A stretch of DNA of 64,000 bases, taken from assembly GCA_964567785.1 (NCBI GenBank), contig CAZMOK010000002.1, positions 30,070-94,069 on the forward strand. The letters are read 5' to 3'. Shown in pieces: positions 25,921-35,309 of this stretch. Every line of letters begins with the position of its first letter. The stretch's first letter is position 1. A program made the position numbers and the translations under genes. Under the pieces are notes generated by a model that ran no database searches, was not told the DNA's origin, and saw nothing but the letters and a program-made list of their open reading frames with translations. The DNA comes from CAZMOK01 sp964567785 (GTDB taxonomy: Bacteria > Bacteroidota > Bacteroidia > Bacteroidales > JAGOPY01).

Positions 25921-27771
25921 ATGAAAAAATTCGCCAAAATAGTGGCATTACTTATTATCACACTGCTTGCATTGCCTTTTACAGTGATGCAGGCACAGGA
26001 TGCTGAATTTATTGCCTCGGCTAAAACGGTTGTTAGGGAAGGTGAGCAATTCAGGCTTACCTATACCCTTAATAAAAACGGTAGTGATTTCAGAGGCCCC
26101 GGGCTAAAGGGTTTTGCTATACTGAGCGGTCCCAGCCAGTCGACCAACAGAAGCTACCAGATCATTAACGGAGCCGTTACCCAGTCGTTCCAGCTTACAT
26201 TCACCTACTTCCTCCAGGCGCTGGAACAAGGAGAATATATAATTGAACCGGCAAGAATCACCGTTGACGGAGAGAGCATTGAATCCAATCCTCTCACCAT
26301 AAAAGTGAGAAAGGGAAATGCCCCTGCCCAACAGCCGCAGGGGTCACAAAACAATGTTTCTTCCGGTGAAAAGATCAGCGAAGATGATGTTTTCATAAAA
26401 GCCATAGTTGATAAGAGGGATCCGTACCAGGGGGAGCAGGTGATCATCACCTATAAGATCTACACAACCGTTCCAATCTCACAGATAGATATCACTAAAT
26501 TGTCATCCTTTCCGGGCTTCTGGTATAAAGACCTCAGGGACAATAACCAATCGCTCAGACAATACAACGAAGTTATCAACGGAAAGGAGTATGTTGTGGC
26601 AGATTTGAGAAAAATAGCTCTTTTCCCCCAGAGAAGCGGAGAGATCAACATTGAAGAGATGGAGCTTGAATGCATGGCCCGGGTCCAGGGCAGAAGTTCT
26701 TCCAGGTTCCGGGACCCTTTCTTCGACAGTTTTTTTGATGACCCCTTTTTCAACAGGCAGAACATCCAGCTCAGAGTATCATCAAACAATATAAAACTGG
26801 ATGTCAAGCCCCTGCCGACAGAAAGCAGGCCTGTGGCATTCAGCGGTGCCGTGGGCAGCTACAGTATGAATGCAGCTATCGACAGGTCGGAGGTCAAAAC
26901 CAACGAAGCAATTAACCTCAAGGTTGATATTTCAGGTCGCGGAAATATTGAACTTATCAGTGAGCCGGATTTTTTATTCCCACCCGATTTTGAAGTTTAC
27001 GACCCCAAAGTTTCCGACAGGATAAACCGGACGAATTCGGGCATCTCGGGAAGAAAAACCTACGAATTCCTGATCATACCAAGAACGGCGGGGGAATTCA
27101 CCATCATGCCCAGTTCATTTGTTTACTTTGATCCGACAGCTAAAAAGTATGTTACCTTGAAAACCCCTGAATTCAATATATCTGTGGAAAAGAGCGATGA
27201 GGAGCCGGCAGGTATCGGCTACAGCGGTGTCAGCCAAAAGGATGTTCAGTTCATCGGAAGCGATATCAGGCACATAAGGGCCTACCCCTTCCAGTTAAAT
27301 AAGATCGGTGTGCATTTTTACGGCTCCCGGTTGCTCTATATCCTGCTTATTGCCCCTGTAATTATATTTTTTGCTGTGCTGATCATCTGGAGGCGACATG
27401 TTAAAAGGCGCAAGGATGTGCGGCTTATGAGAACAAAGCGTGCCACAAGAGTAGCCAAAAAGAACCTCAGGATGGCAGAGAAACACCTGAAGGAAGGTAA
27501 GGAACAACTCTTTTACGAGGAAGTTTCAAGGGCACTGTGGGGCTATCTCAGTGATAAATTCAACATCCCCCTGTCGGAACTTTCGATGGAAAACGTCAAG
27601 AACAGGCTTGATGAAAAAAGTGTGGCTGAAGAAACCATAAACGATTTTGTAAATGTGCTCAACGACTGCGAATTTGCGAGGTTTGCACCGGGTCCTGCGG
27701 GCGAGAAGATGAACGAACTGTATAATAAAGCCCTGGGTATTATTACTAAAACTGAACGAGAGATAAAATGA
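25921..27771 (+). CDS. batD: BatD, membrane-anchored beta-domain protein
   Basis: A 616-residue protein: signal peptide (about 1-25), a large periplasmic part of repeated immunoglobulin-like segments (residues 26-470, including FIKAIVDKRDPYQGEQV and YEFLIIPRTAGEFTI), a membrane helix (LLYILLIAPVIIFFAVLIIWRRH, about 478-500) and a basic cytoplasmic helical tail. This is the layout of BatD (oxygen tolerance family). The FFDSFFDDPFF stretch in the middle is typical of Bacteroidota BatD. It ends in an ATGA overlap with batE. Confidence 0.92.
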   Translation: MKKFAKIVALLIITLLALPFTVMQAQDAEFIASAKTVVREGEQFRLTYTLNKNGSDFRGPGLKGFAILSGPSQSTNRSYQIINGAVTQSFQLTFTYFLQALEQGEYIIEPARITVDGESIESNPLTIKVRKGNAPAQQPQGSQNNVSSGEKISEDDVFIKAIVDKRDPYQGEQVIITYKIYTTVPISQIDITKLSSFPGFWYKDLRDNNQSLRQYNEVINGKEYVVADLRKIALFPQRSGEINIEEMELECMARVQGRSSSRFRDPFFDSFFDDPFFNRQNIQLRVSSNNIKLDVKPLPTESRPVAFSGAVGSYSMNAAIDRSEVKTNEAINLKVDISGRGNIELISEPDFLFPPDFEVYDPKVSDRINRTNSGISGRKTYEFLIIPRTAGEFTIMPSSFVYFDPTAKKYVTLKTPEFNISVEKSDEEPAGIGYSGVSQKDVQFIGSDIRHIRAYPFQLNKIGVHFYGSRLLYILLIAPVIIFFAVLIIWRRHVKRRKDVRLMRTKRATRVAKKNLRMAEKHLKEGKEQLFYEEVSRALWGYLSDKFNIPLSELSMENVKNRLDEKSVAEETINDFVNVLNDCEFARFAPGPAGEKMNELYNKALGIITKTEREIK

Positions 27772-28532
27772 AGACCCTGAAGTTAAATATAGTGTTGATG
27801 CTGTTGCTGATCCCATTTTCGGCTATCATGGCTTCAGGAATAGATTCGCTGGTTATCGGGGGCAATCGGGCATATAATGAAGCCAACTACGAAAAGGCAA
27901 TTGAACTCTACCTGGATGTGGTAGAGAAAGGGTACGAATCATCCGAGCTCCACTACAACATAGGAAATTCCTATTTCAAACTTAACAGGATACCGGAAGC
28001 GATCCTTTACTATGAAAAGGCAAAAAAGCTTGAGCCTAACAACGAGGATATTGATTATAACCTGGCTCTTGCCAACAGCAGGACCATTGACAAGATAGAT
28101 GCCATACCAGAGCTGTTCTATGTCAAGTGGTGGAATACTCTTAAAAACCTGACAGACTTTGATGGTTGGGCATGGATCGGTACAGGGGCCTTCATGTTTT
28201 TCTGGGTACTTGTCCTTTTCTTCACTTTTTCAAAGAGGATTGCAATAAGAAAGATAAGCTTCTGGACAGGCATAGTGGTGATTTTAATAACAGTCATGAG
28301 CTTTGTCCTTGCCGGTGAGAATTACCGGGAAACTACCAAAGAGAAAGAAGCTGTTATATTCACTCCTACACTTACGGTCAAAAGTTCGCCAAACGAAAAC
28401 AGTGTCGACCTTTTTGTTATCCATGAGGGTACCAAAGTACGGATAACCGACAGGGTTGAAGGCTGGACCGAGATCGTGATAGCCAACGGAAGCAAAGGCT
28501 GGGTAAAAAATAAAACCTACAGGATCATTTAA
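27768..28532 (+). CDS. batE: BatE, TPR and SH3-like domain protein
   Basis: A 254-residue protein: signal peptide, two or three TPR motifs (NYEKAIELYLDVVEKGYESSELHYNIGNSYF), two adjacent membrane helices (WIGTGAFMFFWVLVLFFTF and ISFWTGIVVILITVMSFVL), and a C-terminal bacterial SH3 domain (LTVKSSPNENSVDLFVIHEGTKVRI). It closes the operon. The SH3 domain should lie in the periplasm, where such domains often bind peptidoglycan. Confidence 0.9.
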   Translation: MKTLKLNIVLMLLLIPFSAIMASGIDSLVIGGNRAYNEANYEKAIELYLDVVEKGYESSELHYNIGNSYFKLNRIPEAILYYEKAKKLEPNNEDIDYNLALANSRTIDKIDAIPELFYVKWWNTLKNLTDFDGWAWIGTGAFMFFWVLVLFFTFSKRIAIRKISFWTGIVVILITVMSFVLAGENYRETTKEKEAVIFTPTLTVKSSPNENSVDLFVIHEGTKVRITDRVEGWTEIVIANGSKGWVKNKTYRII

Positions 28533-28631
28533 CCTGCAATGTGGTTTTTAAAAACCTCTCATACAAGCTAAAAGCAGCTAATAACAGCACTTCCGTTTAC
28601 TTGTCACTTTCGGCCGTTTTCTGATTACAGC

Positions 28632-28661
28632 TTGCACACCCGTTCAGGAATATTATCTTTG
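28632..28661 (+). promoter_or_regulatory. Promoter TTG-N19-TATCTTTG upstream of the T9SS propeller gene
   Basis: TTG at 28632-28634, 19 bp spacer, full -7 match at 28654-28661. The leader to the ATG at 28787 would be about 120 nt. A second, weaker candidate closer to the gene has TTTG at 28708-28711 and TAACTTGG at 28733-28740 (21 bp spacing). The rest of this 254-bp gap holds nothing I recognise beyond a faint AGCTAAA-type repeat near 28566. Confidence 0.65.
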
Positions 28662-28786
28662 TTTATTCAATAAAATGGATATTTTTGTTAAAAAATTAGC
28701 AAAGCCGTTTGTGCCCTTTCTTAAAAAAACTGTAACTTGGCACGTTTAATTAATCACCTATAACCAAAAACTCAAAATAAGCTGAT

Positions 28787-31777
28787 ATGAAGAACAGACT
28801 TATACCCCTTGCCATTTTAGTATTGACTGTTGGATTTGCTGCCCTACTGATCGCTGCTTCTATCACAGAAACTGATGAAAAGAAAAAAACTGCTCCCCAA
28901 AATGGGCTGGAGTACATGGATGTACTGCGTACCAATCAGAAAACCGGTACAATTTCAGCCAAAGACGTACTCCGTGCCAGGGCACAGGTACAAAAGAGCA
29001 AGCAGCAGGCAACAAGGGAATATGATTTTGACTGGAAGATTCGCGGTCCTAACAACCTGGCCGGCAGGGTCAGGGCAATCCTTTATGATAACAGGGATGA
29101 AACCGGTATGACAATCTATTCAGGAAGTGTCATGGGCGGAATGTTCAGGTCTGAAAATGACGGCAACCTGTGGGAAAAGATCAATGTTGACAATGGTAAT
29201 CTCAGAGTTAGCTGTATTGCCCAGACATCCGACGGTGACATCTTTGCCGGTACCGGTGAAGGATATACCGTTGAAGAATACACAGTGCTCGGCGAATGGA
29301 ATTACTCCGGTGGTTTTATGGGCCAGGGCCTTTTCAGGTCTACCGACGGAGAAACATTCAGCCTTGTTCCTTCCACCCAGCCCGACGGTGAAAACTGGCA
29401 ATTCATCAACGAAATTGCAGCCGACGGCGGCAACAGGCTTTACGCGTGTACAAATACGGGTTTGCATTATACCGACGATAAAGGCGGTAACTGGAGCACA
29501 GCAATGACTGCAGAGGGTGAAGAACTCCTCGGCAACTCCATGGAAGTCAAATTCGGCCCCGACGGACTGGTCATAGCTGAAGTGAATAATCTCTGCTATA
29601 TCTCCGACGATGGCAACCCGTCGAACTTTATCCTTCGTTCCACTGATTCCACTTACGACCTTCCCAATTCAGGGGTAGGACGCCTTGAATTTGCCGTTGC
29701 CCCAACTGACGGGAATATAATCTATGCCGTAGTTGTTACAACCCAGGGGGCGCTAAACGGGGTTTTCAGGTCTGACGACAGGGGTGAGACGTGGAGAGTG
29801 ATCGGCCCGGGCGGAAGCTCTAATTTCAATTTATTCAACACAGGTTCGAACACAAGCGACGGACAGGGAATATATAACTGCGCACTTGCCGTTTTCCCCA
29901 ATGATCCTGATAAGATCCTTGTAGGCGGTATAGACACATGGCTGGGCGAAAAATTCGACGAAGAAGGCTATTTTGCCTGGAACCTTGCCTCACGCAGTTT
30001 AACATCAACATTTGATGAACGCTACCTGCCCTCAGGGCAAAACGGATATATTTTCAATCCGAATAACCCCAACGAATTTTTCTGCGTTACAAACGGCGGA
30101 ATATTCAAAGGCATTGCCGACAACAGCGCATCCTTCTTTTTTACTTACCAGAGCATGAACCGCGATCATATAAGCGCACAATTTTACACCGTGGCGCCTT
30201 CGGCCGACAAAAAGATTGTTGGCGGGGGAAGCCAGGATCTGGGCACGCTTGAAATGAACGCGAATCTTATTTCAAGTGATGCAAAGCGGGGAAATGATCT
30301 GTGGACCAGCCAGGCAGACATACCGGCCCGTGATAATGGCGGTTATCTATCATATTCAGTTATTTATCCGGAAGCTGTTCTCTATTCCAAATATCCTCAC
30401 CCCGACAGGGACGGGAGCATTGAACTATTCGTAAGAAGGAACGAGTTTGGAGGCGGCCCCGATTGGGCACCTAATTTCTTCGATGACCAATACCGGAGCG
30501 ACGCTTTCCTCTCACCATTCATGTTATGGGAAGATTTTGAGAACGAACAGAGCCGCGACTCAGTTAAATATACAGCCATCAGGGATCTTGATGCAGGGGC
30601 AACCCTCTGGCTCGAAAGCAACACAATGGGCCGTAAATTCCCTTACATACTGAACGAACCGCTGGCAGATGGTGACTCAATACAGGTCCAGGATCCGATA
30701 ACACATAAATTCATTATCGGTGGTGACGACAGAATCGTTATGACATTGGATGCCATCCGTTTCAATGTCCAGGATCTGGAGTGGTTTACTATTTCAAACC
30801 AGGACAACAATGGTTTTGAGGGCACACCACAGTGCATGGATTTGTCGGGCGACGGGAACCACCTTTTTGTCGGAACCCTGGAAGGAACTCTTTACAGGGT
30901 GTCAAACATCAAATACGCCTATGATTTTGAAACAGCAGATGTTACCAGTCCTTTTTCTGTAATCTCCACAGCAAGGATACCGGTATATCTTCCCGGAACG
31001 AGCGATGAAATTGAGCAGGTTGTCACTTCTGTTTCAGTAGACCCCAACGACCCCAATAAAGTGGTTATCACACTCGGAAATTACGGAAATGACCACTATG
31101 TCTATATGTCGACGAACGCACTGGATGAGAATCCGGAATTTGTCTCAATACAGGGAGACCTGCCACAAGCACCGGCATACGCCTCACTGATTGAAATGGA
31201 TCCGAACAACGACCTGGTGATCCTAGGAACTGAATATGGTATCTATGTGACAGATAATCTGAATGGAGGTAACACCTCCTGGATGCAACAGAATGGAACA
31301 ATCGGTGAGGTTCCTGTTATGATGATCAGGCAGCAGAAGATAAGGAAAGAGGAAGACCAGGTGCCAATAGTCGACCCCAATGGCAATGTAACCTACGAGA
31401 TCTATCCAGGAAATGACAATTACGGTGTTATCTATGCTGCTACCTATGGCAGGGGCATTATAGCACTTGATGAGTTCCAGAAACCTGTCGGTATCTTTGA
31501 ACCTTCAGCCAATCAGGACAAGGAAGAATCACTGCATATTTATCCTAACCCGGCCATTAACAATGCTTTTGTTGAAGTTGAGCTTTCTGAATCAGCCGGG
31601 CTGAGCATAAACATCTATGACCTCAGGGGACAGGTTGTCAGATCGATCGACAAAGGGATAGTCAATAAAGGCAATTACGTATTTGAAGTAAACAGCCAGG
31701 ATCTGGCACCGGGCACATATATTATCGAGCTGAGGAATGAAAGAGATTCCAGGACAGCCAAATTCATTGTTTATTAA
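28787..31777 (+). CDS. Large secreted beta-propeller protein with T9SS sorting domain
   Basis: A 996-residue surface protein. After a signal peptide and a short charged region, most of the length consists of sortilin/BNR-type propeller repeats (Asp-box-like GMFRSENDGNLWEK, LHYTDDKGGNWS, GVFRSDDRGETWRV). The last 80 residues (IYPNPAINNA, LAPGTYIIEL) are a T9SS type A sorting domain. Related proteins are often glycosidase-like or adhesive, but no catalytic residues can be assigned here. It is followed after 34 bp by a second T9SS cargo gene, so the pair is probably one transcript ending at the terminator at 34122. Confidence 0.82.
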   Translation: MKNRLIPLAILVLTVGFAALLIAASITETDEKKKTAPQNGLEYMDVLRTNQKTGTISAKDVLRARAQVQKSKQQATREYDFDWKIRGPNNLAGRVRAILYDNRDETGMTIYSGSVMGGMFRSENDGNLWEKINVDNGNLRVSCIAQTSDGDIFAGTGEGYTVEEYTVLGEWNYSGGFMGQGLFRSTDGETFSLVPSTQPDGENWQFINEIAADGGNRLYACTNTGLHYTDDKGGNWSTAMTAEGEELLGNSMEVKFGPDGLVIAEVNNLCYISDDGNPSNFILRSTDSTYDLPNSGVGRLEFAVAPTDGNIIYAVVVTTQGALNGVFRSDDRGETWRVIGPGGSSNFNLFNTGSNTSDGQGIYNCALAVFPNDPDKILVGGIDTWLGEKFDEEGYFAWNLASRSLTSTFDERYLPSGQNGYIFNPNNPNEFFCVTNGGIFKGIADNSASFFFTYQSMNRDHISAQFYTVAPSADKKIVGGGSQDLGTLEMNANLISSDAKRGNDLWTSQADIPARDNGGYLSYSVIYPEAVLYSKYPHPDRDGSIELFVRRNEFGGGPDWAPNFFDDQYRSDAFLSPFMLWEDFENEQSRDSVKYTAIRDLDAGATLWLESNTMGRKFPYILNEPLADGDSIQVQDPITHKFIIGGDDRIVMTLDAIRFNVQDLEWFTISNQDNNGFEGTPQCMDLSGDGNHLFVGTLEGTLYRVSNIKYAYDFETADVTSPFSVISTARIPVYLPGTSDEIEQVVTSVSVDPNDPNKVVITLGNYGNDHYVYMSTNALDENPEFVSIQGDLPQAPAYASLIEMDPNNDLVILGTEYGIYVTDNLNGGNTSWMQQNGTIGEVPVMMIRQQKIRKEEDQVPIVDPNGNVTYEIYPGNDNYGVIYAATYGRGIIALDEFQKPVGIFEPSANQDKEESLHIYPNPAINNAFVEVELSESAGLSINIYDLRGQVVRSIDKGIVNKGNYVFEVNSQDLAPGTYIIELRNERDSRTAKFIVY

Positions 31778-31811
31778 TTAAAAGTTTTAGAAAACATTTT
31801 TAACACCAGAT

Positions 31812-34100
31812 ATGATGAAAAAGATCTATTCTACTTTTCTTCTCCTTCTCGCAGCAGCTTTTCTGAGTGTTACAGCACAGGTAAGGATCTATGCACCCGA
31901 ATTGGAATCACCTAACGAGGGTGCATTGAATCAGCAGCCCAACGTTGTCCTTAGTTGGTATGCCGTAACCGGAGGAAGCTCAGGAATTATCATGTATGAC
32001 GTTCATCTTGATACCGATCCTGCCTTTTCTTCCCCGGTTGAATTCGAAGTTGAACTGCAATCCGGTATCGAAATGTCAGAATTGACTTTCGGCGAAACAT
32101 ATTACTGGCGTGTCAGGGCTAAAGACGGTGACAACATATCAGACTGGTCAGAAACAAGATCATTTACCGTTTTAAGACGACCAACACTCGACAGGCCCAT
32201 CGATGCATCTGAGCAGGACCCCGAAACGATACTCGAATGGAACCAGGTGACAGGTATAGATTTTTATCAATACCAGATCGATACCGTTTATTGGTGGAAT
32301 GAAATATCAGGCGCAACAGACAGTGAACTTTTCGATGGTGCAATACTGTCCGACACTGCAGTTTGGTTTGTGGGAGAGAACGGTACCATACTTTTCTGGA
32401 ATGGTAATGAATTCGCTGAACAAGAAAGCAACACATCAGATGATCTTTTCGCTATCGAAGCAATAAATGATACAATGGTTGTTGCAGCAGGGGAAGATGG
32501 CATTATGGTCATATGGAACGGAGCTGAATGGGCTGAACTGGAAAGCCCTACAGGTGAAGATGTAAACGATATCCTTTTCACTGACGAAATGAATGGCTGG
32601 GTCGCTGCAAACGGAGGTGAAATATATTATTTCAACGGCACAGAGTGGACAGAAATGAGCACTCCCACAACTAAAGATATATATGCTCTTTCACTCCTGG
32701 ACATGAGCAATGCATGGGCAGCAGGCGAAACCGGTACTATCCTGTATTATGACGGAACCGAATGGACCGAGCAGGAAACAGGCACCACCAGGGATATGTA
32801 CTCAATAGCCATGTTCGAAGGTAATTTGGGATGGGCAGCAGGTAAAGCCGGTACAATTCTGCAATTTGACGGTGCAGAATGGATGGAATACGATCATGAC
32901 CTTACCAACAGGGATATCTATTCCATGATTTTCCTGGATCCTTCCATGGGTTGGGCCGTTGGCAGAAGCGGAACAATGCTTTATTACGATGTAACCGAAT
33001 GGATAAAGCCCTCAAGCGGCACTGACCTTGACCTCCAAACTGTGTTTTTCATGGATGATATGGGATTTGTTGCAGGAGAAGAGGGTTTCCAGCTATCATA
33101 CAGTGACGAAGCTTTTAACAGCCCGCTGGCAACTCCCGAACAAGTGGCAGGGGACCTTACCTCTGTTGAACTCTCTGAATTGTTCTTTGGCACTGCCTTC
33201 TACTGGAGAATGAGGGCAATGCACAGCCAGGACACTTCAGACTGGTCGGCACCTTTTTCATTTTATACGGTGGCAGCCCCCGAACTCAACAAACCCAACA
33301 ATAACAGCACTGATGAACATTTGAATCTAATGTTTACATGGGATGCCACCGGTGAAAATGTTTCATATGAAATAGAAATTGATGACGACCCTGAATTCAG
33401 CTCATCCATCGACCTTACAACTTCAGAAACAGAGATCGAAGGAGAGCAACTCAGGTTTGGACTGGAATATAACTGGCGTGTGAGGGCCATTCATACAAAA
33501 GATGTTTCCGACTGGTCGGAAGTATGGACCTTAACAACCATAAACACGGTTGAACTTAACAGCCCGGATAACAATGCAATGGATGTTAAAAAAGTGCCTG
33601 TCCTCGAATGGGAAGAAATAGGAGGAGCCCTTCATTACCAGGTACAACTTGATGATAATGAAGGTTTCGAAGAACCACTTGTTGATGAGGACATTCTGGC
33701 ACCTGATGTAATACTTATCCTTCCTATCATACTGGAAGAAGAAACCCAGTACTACTGGAGGGTCAGGGGTCTTATACCTGTTGATACCACTAACTGGAGC
33801 GATACCTGGTCATTCACCACAGTACCACCTGTGGGTATTGACGAACCGGTCAATGAGCTTCAGTATAATGTATATCCTAACCCGGCAAACGAAGTTCTCT
33901 TTATCTCTTCTTCTGCTAATTATGGAGAAGTTGAAGTTACCGTCAGCGACCTGCTTGGCAAGGATGTCCTTTCAACCAGGCTCAACCTTAATTCATCGCA
34001 GGTAGCTTCTGTGAATGTAACCGACCTTGACAGTGGTATTTATCTTATTAAGGTCAATAACGGTGTACGATCGATGATGAAGAAACTTATCATCAGATAA
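31812..34100 (+). CDS. Secreted Fn3-like protein with inserted seven-repeat propeller and T9SS sorting domain
   Basis: A 762-residue protein. Signal peptide 1-22; fibronectin-like modules at about 26-121, 122-488, 489-578 and 579-672; T9SS type A sorting domain 682-762 (VYPNPANEVLF). Each module has the pattern DxDPxF, then FG..YYWRVRA, then DWSE. The second module is split: its QYQIDT (153-158) is followed by 273 foreign residues and resumes at DEAFNSP (432). The insert holds seven copies of a 38-39 residue repeat (W-A-A-G-E-x-G-T-I-L-x-Y-x-G-x-E-W) resembling YCF48-type propeller blades. The start could be the second methionine (31815). Confidence 0.82.
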   Translation: MMKKIYSTFLLLLAAAFLSVTAQVRIYAPELESPNEGALNQQPNVVLSWYAVTGGSSGIIMYDVHLDTDPAFSSPVEFEVELQSGIEMSELTFGETYYWRVRAKDGDNISDWSETRSFTVLRRPTLDRPIDASEQDPETILEWNQVTGIDFYQYQIDTVYWWNEISGATDSELFDGAILSDTAVWFVGENGTILFWNGNEFAEQESNTSDDLFAIEAINDTMVVAAGEDGIMVIWNGAEWAELESPTGEDVNDILFTDEMNGWVAANGGEIYYFNGTEWTEMSTPTTKDIYALSLLDMSNAWAAGETGTILYYDGTEWTEQETGTTRDMYSIAMFEGNLGWAAGKAGTILQFDGAEWMEYDHDLTNRDIYSMIFLDPSMGWAVGRSGTMLYYDVTEWIKPSSGTDLDLQTVFFMDDMGFVAGEEGFQLSYSDEAFNSPLATPEQVAGDLTSVELSELFFGTAFYWRMRAMHSQDTSDWSAPFSFYTVAAPELNKPNNNSTDEHLNLMFTWDATGENVSYEIEIDDDPEFSSSIDLTTSETEIEGEQLRFGLEYNWRVRAIHTKDVSDWSEVWTLTTINTVELNSPDNNAMDVKKVPVLEWEEIGGALHYQVQLDDNEGFEEPLVDEDILAPDVILILPIILEEETQYYWRVRGLIPVDTTNWSDTWSFTTVPPVGIDEPVNELQYNVYPNPANEVLFISSSANYGEVEVTVSDLLGKDVLSTRLNLNSSQVASVNVTDLDSGIYLIKVNNGVRSMMKKLIIR

Positions 34101-34121
34101 CATTCAATTTGAAATAAATGT

Positions 34122-34151
34122 AAAAAGGCTTCCAACACGGGAGCCTTTTTT
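34122..34151 (+). terminator. Rho-independent terminator after the T9SS pair
   Basis: AAAAAGGCT (34122-34130) pairs with AGCCTTTTT (34142-34150), extended inward by TCC/GGG around a five-base loop, with a T-run at the end. It lies 21 bp past the stop of the 762-residue protein. The A-run before the stem lets it work weakly in the other direction too. Confidence 0.9.
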
Positions 34152-34219
34152 GATTTAAGATATAAGATTCCAGAATAAGTATCTTTGAACATGTTTTATT
34201 CGTGCTGTTACCTACCCTC

Positions 34220-34248
34220 AGCCAAAAGCCAAAAGCCATCAGCCATCA
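34220..34248 (-). repeat. 7-bp tandem repeat array starting at a stop codon
   Basis: On the plus strand: AGCCAAA, AGCCAAA, AGCCATC, AGCCATC, A. Read from the minus-strand gene, its TGA (34248-34246) is the first part of the array T-GATGGCT-GATGGCT-TTTGGCT-TTTGGCT. The units are the same two heptamers seen at 7217-7258, 27 kb away. Confidence 0.85.
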
Positions 34249-35004
34249 ATTATACCTTTTACCCAGTGTGAATGAAATGTAGAATGTGAGAAAAAAATTA
34301 TGTGGTGGGTTTTGGGCCATAATGGGTATTGAAATAGGGAAAAATTCTGCCACCGCCCCTGCTTCCAGCGCCCGTATCTTGGAATTGTATTTACCAAACT
34401 CAAAGTTCAATCCGGCCTTGGCCATAAGCCCCGGCGACACCTTTAAATCCCCAAAACCACGAGTATAAGGTGCCCTTCCGTATATATATTCACTTCCGTG
34501 ATAAGGATTATCCGGATCGTAGCGCTCTTCGTTGATTATGGTATATGATTCATCCCAGAAATAAAGGTAAACAGGTTTCATGATAGCCAGGGATGCACCT
34601 CCCATGAGCAGATAGCGCAATTCAATCCCTCCCCAGTAAGGTTTCCTGTTGAGTAATTTCTTGATACCGTATCCACCTCTGAGTACATAAACATGATTTA
34701 CCTTGCCATATACATAGCTGCGGGCATTGAAATAATAGGGGTTGATAACCCTGATCTGTTTGGGATGCTTCATGCTCACAAACTCAGCTTCGAAGATCCG
34801 GGATTTGAAATAGGTAATGTTTTTGCCCGTTCTGAATTGTATACCCAAACCAAGGTTGTGAATGAGTACACCACCCGTGAGCTCTTTTCTCAGCAGCACC
34901 CTGTCGCTGATGGTATCGTCAGGGTCATAGTCGACCTGCGCATAGCCCTTTAACGACAAAGCTGCCAGCAATAAAATAGCCCATATGGAAAGCGGTAGTT
35001 TCAT
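34246..35004 (-). CDS. Probable outer-membrane beta-barrel-like protein, unknown
   Basis: About 252 residues from the ATG at 35004, which begins a good signal peptide (MKLPLSIWAILLLAALSLKGYAQ). The frame runs upstream to 35100, but that extension has no signal character. The mature part alternates hydrophobic and polar residues and ends in FFLTFYISFTLGKRYN, a typical barrel closing strand. Segments include LRKELTGGVLIHNLGLGIQFRTGKN and GGYGIKKLLNRKPYWGG. It belongs to a hypothetical family of Bacteroidota I cannot name. A tiny lipoprotein gene lies 79 bp upstream in the same direction. Confidence 0.7.
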   Translation of the reverse strand: MKLPLSIWAILLLAALSLKGYAQVDYDPDDTISDRVLLRKELTGGVLIHNLGLGIQFRTGKNITYFKSRIFEAEFVSMKHPKQIRVINPYYFNARSYVYGKVNHVYVLRGGYGIKKLLNRKPYWGGIELRYLLMGGASLAIMKPVYLYFWDESYTIINEERYDPDNPYHGSEYIYGRAPYTRGFGDLKVSPGLMAKAGLNFEFGKYNSKIRALEAGAVAEFFPISIPIMAQNPPHNFFLTFYISFTLGKRYN

Positions 35005-35083
35005 AGTCGTGGAAGCCGGATGGACAGAGGATCTGACCCGAAACATCCTCCAGGTGATTCCATATACTATACGAAACGCCCTT

Positions 35084-35212
35084 CTAATACCTTTGTTCAA
35101 TCTGGTACTTATGCGTTTCGCCGTAAGCCGGACAATCGTAGGTAGACCTGCAGGAGACAGAGGTCAGAGCCAATATCGCAAGTGCGGCAATAAGTAATAA
35201 TACCCTTTTCAT
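35084..35212 (-). CDS. 42-residue lipoprotein (CPAY type)
   Basis: A small gene with a textbook lipoprotein signal: MKRVLLLIAALAILALTSVSC, lipobox Cys at residue 21. The mature peptide is only 22 residues and contains STYDCPAYGE and a polar QIEQRY end. A second cysteine follows the lipid-modified one by six residues. A -7 element lies 37 bp upstream (35249-35256). I recall similar tiny lipoproteins with a CPAY/CPTY motif in Bacteroidota, with no known function. Its length, signal sequence and promoter make it more likely real than chance. Confidence 0.7.
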   Translation of the reverse strand: MKRVLLLIAALAILALTSVSCRSTYDCPAYGETHKYQIEQRY

Positions 35213-35248
35213 TATATTCGGAATCAAGATTGGTCTTTTACTAAAGTA

Positions 35249-35256
35249 CAAAAATA
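35249..35256 (-). promoter_or_regulatory. Candidate -7 element for the small lipoprotein
   Basis: TATTTTTG on the minus strand, a full TAnnTTTG match 37 bp before the ATG at 35212; no -33 match. Confidence 0.4.
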
Positions 35257-35309
35257 ACTTATTTTAATTTTTATAACAGGATTTTAGTGATTATATTGTA
35301 ACCGACTGT

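Noticed and set aside
34220..34248. CRISPR-like short repeats
   Set aside because: Units are contiguous 7-mers without spacers and no cas gene is present.
35005..35100. Upstream extension of the barrel-like protein
   Set aside because: The residues lack any signal peptide, whereas the ATG at 35004 starts a clear one; the region overlaps the end of the small lipoprotein gene.
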